Shown: piece by piece, positions 15,632 through 24,155 of the stretch | Layout: every line of letters starts with the position of its first letter | Position numbering within the stretch: the stretch's first letter is position 1 | Origin: Bacteroidota bacterium | GTDB taxonomy: Bacteria; Bacteroidota; Bacteroidia; Bacteroidales; Prolixibacteraceae | Direction: 5' to 3' | Assembly (NCBI GenBank): GCA_023251435.1 | Contig: JAHEYU010000056.1 | Coordinates: 1 to 42,306, forward strand | Length of the DNA: 42,306 bases | Notes under the pieces: model-generated | Seen by the model: the letters and a program-made list of their open reading frames with translations, nothing else | Told to the model about the DNA's origin: nothing | The model's database searches: none | Translations under genes and position numbers: made by a program

Positions 15632-16717
15632 ATGACTAATTTTAAAAAGGAAATTCCCTTCAATGATTTGCCTTTACTTCCTCCAAAGATGGAATTAGAG
15701 ACAAAAAAAGTTCTGTTAAAAACAATCTCTGCAAGTAGGGCATTGGCCCAATTAAATGGAGCAATGATAAACCTGCCAAATCCAAGGCTATTCCTTGACA
15801 CGATACATTTGCAGGAGGCAAAGGCAAGCTCAGAAATTGAGAACATCATAACTACGAATGATGATTTATATAAATCGGTGGTTGCAGACAAGAAAAATGA
15901 AAATCCAGCAACCAAAGAAGTTTTAAGTTATAAAGATGCTCTTTGGTCGGGACTTGAAAGACTTGAAACCCGACCTTTTATTACAACTAACCTTTGTATC
16001 GAGATTGTTCAATGTATAAAACAGAATTCTGCTGGAATCAGAGTTACGCCTGGAACAACTCTTGCCAATACCAAAGGAGAAGTTATCTATACACCTCCTA
16101 CCGGAGAAAATGTAATTCGTGAAAAACTTGCAAATCTGGAGAAATTCATCAATCAGGATGACACCTTAGACCCATTGATTAAGATGGCATTGATGCATTA
16201 TCAATTTGAAGCAATTCATCCTTTTGCAGATGGCAACGGTAGAACCGGAAGAATCCTATTGCTTTTATATCTAAAAATGGAAAGACTGCTGGATATTCCA
16301 GCGATTTACCTTAGTGAATACATCATCAAAAATAAAACAGCGTATTATCAGAAACTTAGGAATGTGACAGAAAAAGAGGATTGGGAAAGCTATATAATTT
16401 ACATGCTTGATATGATTGAAACCACCGCAAAGAATGGTTTACTCAGATTAGAAAAGGTGATTTCACTAATGGAAAGAATGGCCGAAGAGATTAAAACGGA
16501 ACTTCCAAAAGTTTATTCAAAAGACATCATTGAACTGATTTTCAAACTTCCATATACCAAAAGACAATTTCTAATTGACTCAGGATTAGGGACTCCCAAG
16601 ACTGTTGGCAATTATCTGATTTCACTGGAAGAAAAAGGATATTTGAGATCTGTTAAGGTAGGAAAAGAAAAATTATATCTGAATCACAAACTAATGGAAA
16701 TACTGGGAAACGACTGA
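15632..16717 (+). CDS. Fic-family protein adenylyltransferase with winged-helix C terminus
   Basis: This 361-residue class II Fic protein has an N-terminal regulatory helix with the inhibitory motif S66-S-E-I-E-N71, of the form (S/T)xxxE(G/N). A substrate flap follows near V-I-Y-T-P-P (151-156), then the catalytic H196-P-F-A-D-G-N-G-R-T-G-R207. The last 70 residues form a winged helix (T-K-R-Q-F-L-I-D-S-G-L-G-T-P-K-T-V-G-N-Y-L). Such enzymes transfer AMP to Ser/Thr/Tyr of target proteins; the target is unknown. The DNA-binding end and the repeated operators over the promoter point to autoregulation. A second Fic gene follows 60 nt downstream. Confidence 0.92.
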   Translation: MTNFKKEIPFNDLPLLPPKMELETKKVLLKTISASRALAQLNGAMINLPNPRLFLDTIHLQEAKASSEIENIITTNDDLYKSVVADKKNENPATKEVLSYKDALWSGLERLETRPFITTNLCIEIVQCIKQNSAGIRVTPGTTLANTKGEVIYTPPTGENVIREKLANLEKFINQDDTLDPLIKMALMHYQFEAIHPFADGNGRTGRILLLLYLKMERLLDIPAIYLSEYIIKNKTAYYQKLRNVTEKEDWESYIIYMLDMIETTAKNGLLRLEKVISLMERMAEEIKTELPKVYSKDIIELIFKLPYTKRQFLIDSGLGTPKTVGNYLISLEEKGYLRSVKVGKEKLYLNHKLMEILGND

Positions 16718-16777
16718 AAGCACGAACGCATAACTTTGCATAGAAAATTACAACGTGACAGTATAGATAACATTTGA

Positions 16778-17662
16778 ATGATGAGTAATACAAAAATATC
16801 CATACGTTTTTTTGACGACCGCGAGGTGCGGGCCGTTTGGGACGAGCAAAACGCCAAGTGGTGGTTTAGTGTGTTGGATATTGTAGCTGTGCTTACCGAC
16901 CAGGACGACTACGCCAAAACCCGCAACTATTGGAAATATCTTAAAGCCAAGTTGAAAAAAGAAAACAGTCAGGTGGTTAGTAATACTACCCATCTGAAAC
17001 TTTTGGCAAGTGATGGCAAACGTTACTTATCAGATATGTTGGATTATGCTGGCATAGTAGCTTTGGGAAAAACTTTTCCTGGAACAAAAGCCAATCGTTT
17101 TATTGATTGGTTTACATTCAGCGATGAAAGCATCGACGGAAAAAGCAAAATAAAAGCGTATGCATTGTTTGAAAGTACTTTTATCAGCAGCATAGAAGTG
17201 GGTACAGGCAAAGGTTTGCAACAAATACACGCTTATTTGTTTGGCGGATTGTATGATTTTGCGGGCCAAATCAGGCAAAAAAATATTTCAAAAGGTGGTT
17301 TCCATTTTGCCGTATCTCGCTTTTTAGGCGACAAATTAAAGCAAATAGAAGCAATGCACGAAACTACTTATGACGAAATTGTAACCAAATATGTGGAAAT
17401 GAACATTGCACACCCTTTTATGGAAGGCAATGGCAGAAGTGCCCGAATATGGTTGGATTTGATATTGAAAAAACGCCTCAAAAAATGCGTTGATTGGAGT
17501 AAAATAAGCAAGCGGGATTACATGAACGCAATGATGCTAAGTCCTACCAAAAGCAGTGTTCTAAAAACACTTTTGGAAAAAGCACTTACCAACAAAATAA
17601 GCGATCGCGAAATGTTTATGAAAGGGATTGACTACTCCTATTACTATGAAGAAAATAACTAA
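16778..17662 (+). CDS. Bro-N/Fic fusion protein
   Basis: This 294-residue protein has two domains. Residues 5-100 match the Bro-N/DinD-type antirepressor domain ([13 protein letters not shown], then [13 protein letters not shown] and [14 protein letters not shown]). Residues 112-290 are a Fic domain with [17 protein letters not shown] and the catalytic H212[11 protein letters not shown]223. The C terminus reads S287-Y-Y-Y-E291, fitting the SxxxE inhibitory helix of class III Fic enzymes, although E replaces the usual following Gly. The start is ATG 16778 or the adjacent 16781. The fusion would couple a phage-type DNA-binding module to AMPylation. Confidence 0.88.
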   Translation: MMSNTKISIRFFDDREVRAVWDEQNAKWWFSVLDIVAVLTDQDDYAKTRNYWKYLKAKLKKENSQVVSNTTHLKLLASDGKRYLSDMLDYAGIVALGKTFPGTKANRFIDWFTFSDESIDGKSKIKAYALFESTFISSIEVGTGKGLQQIHAYLFGGLYDFAGQIRQKNISKGGFHFAVSRFLGDKLKQIEAMHETTYDEIVTKYVEMNIAHPFMEGNGRSARIWLDLILKKRLKKCVDWSKISKRDYMNAMMLSPTKSSVLKTLLEKALTNKISDREMFMKGIDYSYYYEENN

Positions 17663-17714
17663 TCAAAAACGGCAAAAAAAGGGCAACAAATAATGAAAAA
17701 ATGAATGATTTTAA

Positions 17715-17755
17715 AAAGCCGCCAGCTTTGGTGCGTCTCCATTGCCGGCAGCTTT
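17715..17755. terminator. Stem-loop after the Bro-N/Fic gene (family copy H3)
   Basis: AAAGCCGCCAGC (17715-17726) pairs with GCCGGCAGCTTT (17744-17755) at 10 of 12 positions. The loop begins with TTTGGTGCGTCTCC, identical to that of the copy at 14499. Confidence 0.6.
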
Positions 17756-17876
17756 AATCATTGTCAAAATGAGTTGTATTGCTACAACAGTTCAAAAATA
17801 GAAATTAAATAAGTAGCTGCAAATAACCGGGGATTTTATAAATTCAACGTGTTTGAATTCAACAAAAAAAACCGAT

Positions 17877-18995
17877 ATGCAGAAACCCATTTTAATACTG
17901 CTTTTCCTGACAATTTCAATAGTTTCCGAAGCTCAAAAGAGCTTCATTTCAGGAAATATAAAAGGTTTGAAGAACGATACACTTACAATTTTCTGTTTAC
18001 CAATGAAAATGGGAGAAACTCCGATTATAGATAAAATTGTCTGTGTGGATGGAAAAGTAAATTACGAAGTTCAACTGGTGGCGCCCATCTTACATTTGGT
18101 TCGTATTACCAGCCAGAAATGGAACGCTTTGAATGTTGATACTCATCCTTACCAAGTTGAACATAGCGACATCAATTTCTTTCTGAACCCGGGCGATCGT
18201 ATCAACTTTACTGCCGAACCCGGTTCCAATGGCATCTTTTGTCAGGCATTCGGCAACCCGATTAATGAGCAGCGAAACGAATTCACAAAAAAGCTTTTCC
18301 CTGTTTACACGAAGTTTAATTCTCATTGCTTAAACTATGCCAAAGCCCAAAACGGGAAGGACAGTTTGCTGGTAAAAATAGAGGTTGCGCAGATTGAAAA
18401 AATCAAAGATCAAATCCAAAAGGCGACAATCAGTTTTATTCAGAAACATCCGGATTGGGAAATATCGGCGGAAGTGTTGATGGGACTGCCCATTGACTCA
18501 TGCCGCAAATACTTTGGTCAATTGGGGCGAAAAGCTAAATCATCCTATTTCGGAATCTATGCACAAAATGTATTGTTCGCGGTTAACATTGGCGATCAGG
18601 CACCTCCGTTCTCTTTGCCCGACGATAAGGGTAAAATGGTCGCTCTTTCCGACTTTAAAGGCAAATACATTGCCCTCGAATTTTGGGGAACCTGGTGCGG
18701 CTATTGCGTGAAAGACATACCGACCATGAAGGAATATTACAAAAAGTACAACAGCAAAATTGAGTTTGTGAGCATAGCGTGCCGCGATACCGAAAGTCGC
18801 TGGAAAGCTGCAATTGAAAAGCACCGGATGAACTGGATAAACCTGTTAAACGAAGATGAAAAATTGCCAGTAACCTACGGAATAGAAGGATATCCGACCA
18901 AAATTATTCTAAATCCTGAAGGTGTGATCATCGGAAAATTCCTGGGCGAGGCAAGTGATTTTTATACTGAACTTGATCGGCTCTTCAAAAATTGA
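17877..18995 (+). CDS. TlpA-like thioredoxin-fold disulfide oxidoreductase with DUF4369-type N terminus
   Basis: The ATG at 17877 gives 372 residues and places a signal peptide (M-Q-K-P-I-L-I-L-L-F-L-T-I-S-I-V-S-E-A-Q) at the start; a TTG at 17853 is the alternative. Residues 23-120 form a beta-rich DUF4369-like domain (F-I-S-G-N-I-K-G-L-K-N-D-T-L), followed by a helical linker. The AhpC/TSA-thioredoxin domain covers residues 235-370, with G-D-Q-A-P-P-F-S-L-P-D and the redox pair W-C274-G-Y-C277. The cis-Pro region is E-G-Y-P-T. It is periplasmic, probably a reductant for cytochrome or envelope thiols. Monocistronic. Confidence 0.87.
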   Translation: MQKPILILLFLTISIVSEAQKSFISGNIKGLKNDTLTIFCLPMKMGETPIIDKIVCVDGKVNYEVQLVAPILHLVRITSQKWNALNVDTHPYQVEHSDINFFLNPGDRINFTAEPGSNGIFCQAFGNPINEQRNEFTKKLFPVYTKFNSHCLNYAKAQNGKDSLLVKIEVAQIEKIKDQIQKATISFIQKHPDWEISAEVLMGLPIDSCRKYFGQLGRKAKSSYFGIYAQNVLFAVNIGDQAPPFSLPDDKGKMVALSDFKGKYIALEFWGTWCGYCVKDIPTMKEYYKKYNSKIEFVSIACRDTESRWKAAIEKHRMNWINLLNEDEKLPVTYGIEGYPTKIILNPEGVIIGKFLGEASDFYTELDRLFKN

Positions 18996-19130
18996 GATTA
19001 AAAATCGATTGCATATCAGCATTTTTGAAGTTTACCAATGACCGTTTTATCTTTAAGATTTAAAAGTGGTAAAAATGCTCATTTTATAAGCTGATGAATT
19101 TAGTATATTGTCAGCAAAAACAGAATAGCC

Positions 19131-20300
19131 ATGCAAATCGTACAAGTTACTGACAAACAAACCCAAAAGCTTTTTCACGAGGTTCCTCATCTGATCTATA
19201 AAAACGATTCTAACTGGTCATGTCCGCTGCATGGAATGGTCGAGGATGTTTTTACACCTGCAAAGAACCCATCGTTTAACACAGGAGAAGCTACACGCTG
19301 GGTAGTAATTGATGACAAAGGGCAATTGCTGGGTAGGATTGGCGTGTTTTACAATCTGAAAAAAGTCAACACTTTTGATCAGCCAACCGGTGGGTGCGGT
19401 TTTTTTGAATGTGTGAATAATTTCGAAGTGGCTAAAATATTGTTCGATGCGGCCCGCGATTGGCTGAAAGAACGAAAGATTGAAGCGATGGACGGACCTG
19501 TTAATTTTGGCGAAAACTACATGAACTGGGGTTTGCTGGCCGAAGGATTTATGCACCAGGGATTTGGAATGCCATACAATCCGCCATACTATGTCGATCT
19601 GTTTAAACAATACGGTTTCGAGGTTTACTTTGAACAATACAGCTATCATCTGGACTATTCTAAACCATTTCCGGAGCGGTTTTGGAAAATTGCTGGCTGG
19701 GTGGCACAGAAACCGGGTTATACATTCGAACACTTTTCGTTCGATAAAACCGAAAAATTTATCGACGATTTCTGTTATATCTACGATGAAGCCTGGCGCT
19801 TTCACGATCACTTTCAGCCGCTCGACAAAGACGAAATACGCGATTTTATTAAATCAGCCAAGGCAATTATCGACCCCGAGATGATCTGGTATGCTTACCA
19901 CGATGGCACTCCGATAGCTTTGTTCGTGATGATTCCTGATATCAACCAAATTCTGAAAAAGCTGAATGGAAAGCTGAATTTCATTAACATCCTGAAATTC
20001 ATGTATTATAAGCGTAAGAAAATAATGACCCGTACCCGGATTCTGATCATGGGAGTTACTCCAAAATATCAGAAATCAGGCATCGAATCGGCAATTTTCT
20101 GGCATCAGGATAAATTGATGAAACACAAACCAGAATACAAGGAAGTTGAATTATCGTGGGCAGGCGACTTTAATCCAAAAATTATTGCGCTTTACAAATC
20201 GGTGGGCGGTGTTCATGTAAAAACACATTACACCATGCGATATCTTTTCGACCGCAGCAAACCATTTAAAAGAGTACCAATTATTGGTTCCGAAGAATAA
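19131..20300 (+). CDS. GNAT-fold protein, YghO-like, unknown substrate
   Basis: This 389-residue cytoplasmic protein has an N-terminal half with W-x-C-P-L-x-G-M-V-x-D-V-F and F-N-x-G-E-A-x-R-W-V-V, and a glycine-asparagine segment D-G-P-V-N-F-G-E-N-Y-M-N-W-G. The C-terminal part has a GNAT-like acetyl-CoA loop (I-L-I-M-G-V-T-P-K-Y-Q-K-S-G-I-E) followed by E-L-S-W-A-G-D-F-N-P-K-I. This matches a conserved Bacteroidota/Proteobacteria family annotated as N-acetyltransferase or YghO; the substrate is not known. It has its own 135-nt leader after the TlpA gene and no operon partner. Confidence 0.75.
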   Translation: MQIVQVTDKQTQKLFHEVPHLIYKNDSNWSCPLHGMVEDVFTPAKNPSFNTGEATRWVVIDDKGQLLGRIGVFYNLKKVNTFDQPTGGCGFFECVNNFEVAKILFDAARDWLKERKIEAMDGPVNFGENYMNWGLLAEGFMHQGFGMPYNPPYYVDLFKQYGFEVYFEQYSYHLDYSKPFPERFWKIAGWVAQKPGYTFEHFSFDKTEKFIDDFCYIYDEAWRFHDHFQPLDKDEIRDFIKSAKAIIDPEMIWYAYHDGTPIALFVMIPDINQILKKLNGKLNFINILKFMYYKRKKIMTRTRILIMGVTPKYQKSGIESAIFWHQDKLMKHKPEYKEVELSWAGDFNPKIIALYKSVGGVHVKTHYTMRYLFDRSKPFKRVPIIGSEE

Positions 20301-20333
20301 TTTGAAGAAATAAGGAATTAATGAACTGAAATA

Positions 20334-20364
20334 TTTGGAAATTACATGTATGTATGTAACTTTG
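20334..20364 (+). promoter_or_regulatory. Promoter of rpmE2
   Basis: TTTG (20334-20337), a 19-nt spacer and TAACTTTG (20357-20364) match the Bacteroidota primary sigma consensus exactly. Transcription would start near 20371, about 28 nt before the ATG. Confidence 0.75.
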
Positions 20365-20398
20365 CAAGCCGATAAAAATAATTGTAAAGAGAATCAAA

Positions 20399-20662
20399 AT
20401 GAGAAAAGGGATACATCCAGAGAATTATCGTACTGTTGCATTCAAAGATATGTCAGACGGTCATGTTTTTATTACCAAATCGACTGTTAATACTAAGGAA
20501 ACAGAAGTTATTGACGGTGTAGAATACCCGATTGTAAAACTTGAGATTTCAAGTTCATCGCATCCGTTTTATACCGGAAAAATGAAACTTGTTGATACAG
20601 CCGGACGTGTTGATAAATTCAATACCAGATATTCGAAACACATGGAAAACAGAAAAAAATAA
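20399..20662 (+). CDS. rpmE2: 50S ribosomal protein bL31, type B
   Basis: This 87-residue protein begins [11 protein letters not shown] and carries the signature [10 protein letters not shown] (residues 51-60), then V-D-K-F-N-x-R-Y. It lacks the CxxC zinc motif of the zinc-dependent form, so it is the zinc-independent type B protein of the large subunit. In Bacteroidota this is often the only L31 and need not be zinc-regulated. A consensus promoter precedes it and a strong terminator follows, giving a single-gene unit. Confidence 0.97.
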   Translation: MRKGIHPENYRTVAFKDMSDGHVFITKSTVNTKETEVIDGVEYPIVKLEISSSSHPFYTGKMKLVDTAGRVDKFNTRYSKHMENRKK

Positions 20663-20683
20663 TTCTGTTCCTGAAAAATATTT

Positions 20684-20714
20684 AAAAGCTTCGCCTTCGC
20701 GAAGCTTTTTTTTT
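20684..20714 (+). terminator. Intrinsic terminator of rpmE2
   Basis: A perfect 11-bp stem, AAAAGCTTCGC (20684-20694) and GCGAAGCTTTT (20699-20709), with a 4-nt loop, runs into eight or more T. Confidence 0.92.
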
Positions 20715-20881
20715 CCCCTTTCCGAAGCGAATTGATCTTCTGAAACGAAAAGCACAGCCGATTAATCCTTCCTTTGGCATGGCTATTGCAAAAATACGCA
20801 CAACTATTTTTGCTGGCTTCGATCGGTCAGTATGTCATGTGAGTAAATTGAATTATAGAGAGAAAGAAAAAAAATCAAATT

Positions 20882-23314
20882 ATGCAGAATATATTTATTT
20901 CCAGTCTAATGGACGATGACAGCGATTTTATTCCAATTTTAGCTGATGGAGACGACTCCGATCTGGTTAATTTAGACGTTCCTGACATTTTGCCAATATT
21001 GCCATTGCGCAATACGGTTATGTTCCCCGGAGTGGTTTTGCCTATTACAGTTGGCCGGCAAAAATCCCTGCAACTAATTCAGGAAGTATATCGCGGAAAC
21101 CGCTTGATTGGTACCATTGCACAAAAAGACGGAAGTATTGACGATCCGGCACAAGCCGATCTTTACCAGACAGGAACCATTGCCCAGGTTCTGAAAATTC
21201 TTGAAATGCCCGACGGAACCACTTCGGTAATTATTCAGGGCAAAAGACGATTCGAAGTGCAGGAATACATACAGGAATTCCCATACTTCAGAGCAAAAGT
21301 TACCCCGCTGGTTGATTTTCAGCCAAAGGATGATTCTGTTGAGTTTTCGGCAGTTGTTGGCTCATTAAAAGATTTATCGATTAGAATTGCTCAATTCTCA
21401 TCTCAGATATCGCCCGAGGCTTCGTTTGCCGTAAAAAACATCGAAAATTCAACCTTCCTTATAAATTACATTTGCTCGAATGCCGATCTGAAAGTGGAAG
21501 AAAAACAGGTATTGCTTTGCATCGGCGAACTCAAAGAACGTGGAATTCAAGCCATCAGCTATCTCGTACGCGAGGTGCAGATGGCAGAACTAAAACGCGA
21601 CATTCAGACCAAAGTTAAAGCCGAACTCGACCAGCAGCAGCGTGAATATCTGCTGAACCAACAAATGAAAACCATTCAGGACGAATTGGGGGGAAGCCCT
21701 GCTGAACAGGAAATTCAGGAGTTGAAAGAACGTGCAAAGGAGAAAAAATGGAGCGAAGAGGTAGCCAAACATTTTAATAAAGAGGTTCACAAATTATCGC
21801 GTTTAAATCCGGCTGCCGGCGAGTATTCTGTTCAGTATTCGTATTGTCATACATTGCTCGAACTGCCCTGGAACGAATATACCGTAGATAATTTCGACCT
21901 CGCACATGCAGCCAAAGTACTCGACGAAGATCATTACGGTCTCGAAAAAGTAAAAGAAAGAATTTTGGAACACCTTGCTGTTCTGAAATTAAAAAACGAC
22001 ATGAAAGCGCCCATTTTGTGCTTGTACGGTCCTCCCGGAGTTGGTAAAACATCGCTCGGACGTTCGATTGCCAAAGCGCTCGATCGCAATTATGCACGTA
22101 TGAGTTTGGGTGGGTTGCACGATGAAGCTGAAATTCGCGGGCACCGAAAAACATACATTGGAGCAATGCCCGGCCGTATTTTGCAGAATATAAAAAAAGC
22201 AAAATCATCGAATCCGGTTTTTATTTTAGATGAAATCGACAAAGTTTCGCAGGATTTTCATGGCGATCCGGCTTCTGCCTTGCTTGAAGTGCTTGATCCT
22301 GAACAGAATTTCGAGTTTCACGACAACTATGTGGAGCATGAATTTGATTTATCGAAAGTAATGTTTATTGCTACCGCCAATACTTTAAATACCATTGCAC
22401 CAGCCTTGCGCGACCGACTCGAACTAATTGAGGTAAGCGGATATCTGGTGGAAGAAAAAATAGAAATTGCCAAGCGGCACCTGTTACCAAAACAGTTTGA
22501 AAATCACGGAATTGAATCGAGTAATTTAACAATTCCAGATGAGGTTATTCGTCATATTATCGAAAATTACACCCGCGAATCGGGCGTCAGGGAGCTTGAT
22601 AAAAAAATTGCCAAAATTTCGCGGCGACTGGCCAAGAAAATCGCTTTCGAAGAAGCATACAATCAGATTGTTACAAAAGAAGACATCAGAGAATACCTTG
22701 GTGTTATTCAGTATACAAAAGAGATTTATCAGGGCAACGAATTTGCCGGAGTAGTTACCGGTTTAGCCTGGACTGCTGTTGGCGGCGAAATTTTGTATGT
22801 CGAAACCAGCCTGAGCAAAGGGAAAGGATCTTTAACTTTAACCGGAAACCTTGGCGAAGTAATGAAAGAGTCGGCGATGCTGGCACTTGAATACATTCGC
22901 TCACATGCCGGGCAGTTGGGCTTGAATCCTGAATTGTTTGACAAATACAACGTGCATGTTCATGTTCCTGAAGGTGCTATCCCGAAAGACGGTCCATCGG
23001 CGGGAATCACGATGGTGACTTCAATTTCTTCGGCATTTACCCAACGAAAAATCAGAGAAAATCTGGCAATGACCGGTGAAATAACACTGCGCGGAAAAGT
23101 ATTGCCTGTTGGAGGAATTAAGGAAAAAATACTTGCGGCCAAACGAGCCGGAATCAGGGAAATTATTCTTTCGGAGGCCAACCGGAAAGATTTAGAGGAA
23201 ATAAAAGAAGTTTACATGGAAGGTCTCATCTTTCACCACGTAAACACCATTAAGGAAGTTTTGGATATTGCTTTACTTGAAACCAAGGTTGACAATCCGA
23301 CAATAATTGAATAG
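20882..23314 (+). CDS. lon: ATP-dependent serine protease Lon
   Basis: The product has 810 residues with the full LonA layout. The LON substrate-binding domain (L-P-I-L-P-L-R-N-T-V-M-F-P-G-V-V-L-P) spans about 35-240, followed by a coiled helical linker. The AAA+ module has Walker A G383-P-P-G-V-G-K-T-S and Walker B F-I-L-D-E-I-D-K-V. The proteolytic domain has the catalytic Ser706 in P-K-D-G-P-S-A-G and Lys749 in G-G-I-K-E-K. It degrades misfolded and regulatory proteins in the cytoplasm. The extended acidic N terminus (D-D-D-S-D-F-I-P, D-G-D-D-S-D) is common in Bacteroidota. It is monocistronic with a strong shared terminator. Confidence 0.98.
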   Translation: MQNIFISSLMDDDSDFIPILADGDDSDLVNLDVPDILPILPLRNTVMFPGVVLPITVGRQKSLQLIQEVYRGNRLIGTIAQKDGSIDDPAQADLYQTGTIAQVLKILEMPDGTTSVIIQGKRRFEVQEYIQEFPYFRAKVTPLVDFQPKDDSVEFSAVVGSLKDLSIRIAQFSSQISPEASFAVKNIENSTFLINYICSNADLKVEEKQVLLCIGELKERGIQAISYLVREVQMAELKRDIQTKVKAELDQQQREYLLNQQMKTIQDELGGSPAEQEIQELKERAKEKKWSEEVAKHFNKEVHKLSRLNPAAGEYSVQYSYCHTLLELPWNEYTVDNFDLAHAAKVLDEDHYGLEKVKERILEHLAVLKLKNDMKAPILCLYGPPGVGKTSLGRSIAKALDRNYARMSLGGLHDEAEIRGHRKTYIGAMPGRILQNIKKAKSSNPVFILDEIDKVSQDFHGDPASALLEVLDPEQNFEFHDNYVEHEFDLSKVMFIATANTLNTIAPALRDRLELIEVSGYLVEEKIEIAKRHLLPKQFENHGIESSNLTIPDEVIRHIIENYTRESGVRELDKKIAKISRRLAKKIAFEEAYNQIVTKEDIREYLGVIQYTKEIYQGNEFAGVVTGLAWTAVGGEILYVETSLSKGKGSLTLTGNLGEVMKESAMLALEYIRSHAGQLGLNPELFDKYNVHVHVPEGAIPKDGPSAGITMVTSISSAFTQRKIRENLAMTGEITLRGKVLPVGGIKEKILAAKRAGIREIILSEANRKDLEEIKEVYMEGLIFHHVNTIKEVLDIALLETKVDNPTIIE

Positions 23315-23325
23315 AATCCTTTATT

Positions 23326-23370
23326 AAAACAGAACAGCGGCCAGATTGATTTAGCCGCTGTTCTGTTTTT
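23326..23370. terminator. Bidirectional terminator between lon and the LytTR operon
   Basis: A perfect 16-bp stem, AAAACAGAACAGCGGC (23326-23341) with its complement at 23354-23369, is flanked by A on the left and T on the right. It should stop transcription of lon from the left and of the convergent regulator operon from the right. Confidence 0.9.
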
Positions 23371-23385
23371 ATATCCTTAGTGAAA

Positions 23386-24150
23386 TCAAATAACAGGGAA
23401 AATATTTAGTTTCTCGAAACTAACAATTCCACTTCTTGAGATATACTCTTCGCAAACCGTATGATTATATAGAATATAGCTCATTTTTTTCTTTTTATCG
23501 ACTCGCTGCAAATAGTTCAAATTCACATAAACCGATCTGTTGATTTGAAAAAAAACTGAAGAATTAAGTAATTCAACAAGCTTGCTAAGACTTTTATTTA
23601 CTGTTTCAACAGATTTATCCTGAAGGTAAAGGATACTTTTAAATGAATCAGCTTTTATGTATACAATGTCTTTAATATCGACAACCAAAATTCCACTCGA
23701 AGTTGGAAGGCTAATTTTTGACTGGTTCGACTGTGAATGAATAAACTTATCCAGTTTTTGCTCCTGCATTTTTTTCTCAGCCCTGACCATGTACTTCTTG
23801 ACAACAATTTCAAGATCACCGATGCAGAATGGTTTTGTTAAAAAGTCGAGAGGTTCAATTTTTAAAGCTTTGTAGGCATAATCCTGATAGGCAGTTGTGA
23901 ATACGATCTCAGCTTTTATATTTTCATTTTTTATAGACTTGGCTACCTGCAATCCTGACATATCAGGCATGTCAATATCAAGAAACACAAGATCAGGAAT
24001 AATCTCTTTAATAAGCTCAAGTCCGGCAACAGGATCAGAACTCCTGGCAACCACCTTTATCGCCGGAAAATTCCGGAGAAACATTTCAAGCAAATTGATT
24101 GCTTCAATATCATCATCAATAATTATGGCCGAAATTTCCACGCTATACAT
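23386..24150 (-). CDS. LytTR-type response regulator with intact receiver
   Basis: The product has 254 residues. The receiver spans residues 5-125 with the acidic pocket I-I-I-D-D-D, phosphoacceptor D58 in F-L-D-I-D-M-P-D-M-S-G, T85 and K106. The LytTR DNA-binding domain (about 150-250) has I-K-A-D-S-F-K-S and F-F-Q-I-N-R-S-V-Y-V-N-L-N-Y-L. It is the second gene of a minus-strand pair, 5 nt after a homologue with a defective receiver. No LytS-type kinase lies in the window, so the phosphodonor must be encoded elsewhere. Confidence 0.93.
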   Translation of the reverse strand: MYSVEISAIIIDDDIEAINLLEMFLRNFPAIKVVARSSDPVAGLELIKEIIPDLVFLDIDMPDMSGLQVAKSIKNENIKAEIVFTTAYQDYAYKALKIEPLDFLTKPFCIGDLEIVVKKYMVRAEKKMQEQKLDKFIHSQSNQSKISLPTSSGILVVDIKDIVYIKADSFKSILYLQDKSVETVNKSLSKLVELLNSSVFFQINRSVYVNLNYLQRVDKKKKMSYILYNHTVCEEYISRSGIVSFEKLNIFPVI

Positions 24151-24155
24151 CTCTG

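Noticed and set aside
15620-15632. Claim of a leaderless fic transcript
   Set aside because: The -7 match lies 4 nt before the start codon, but the alternative -33 spacing is imperfect and start-site data are needed; kept only as an operator/promoter candidate.
13083-17768. A 16-nt exact match, TTTAATCATTGTCAAA, inside the M56 gene (13083-13098) and behind the Bro-N/Fic gene (17753-17768)
   Set aside because: At this length and AT content one chance match in a 42-kb window is plausible, and the flanks do not align.
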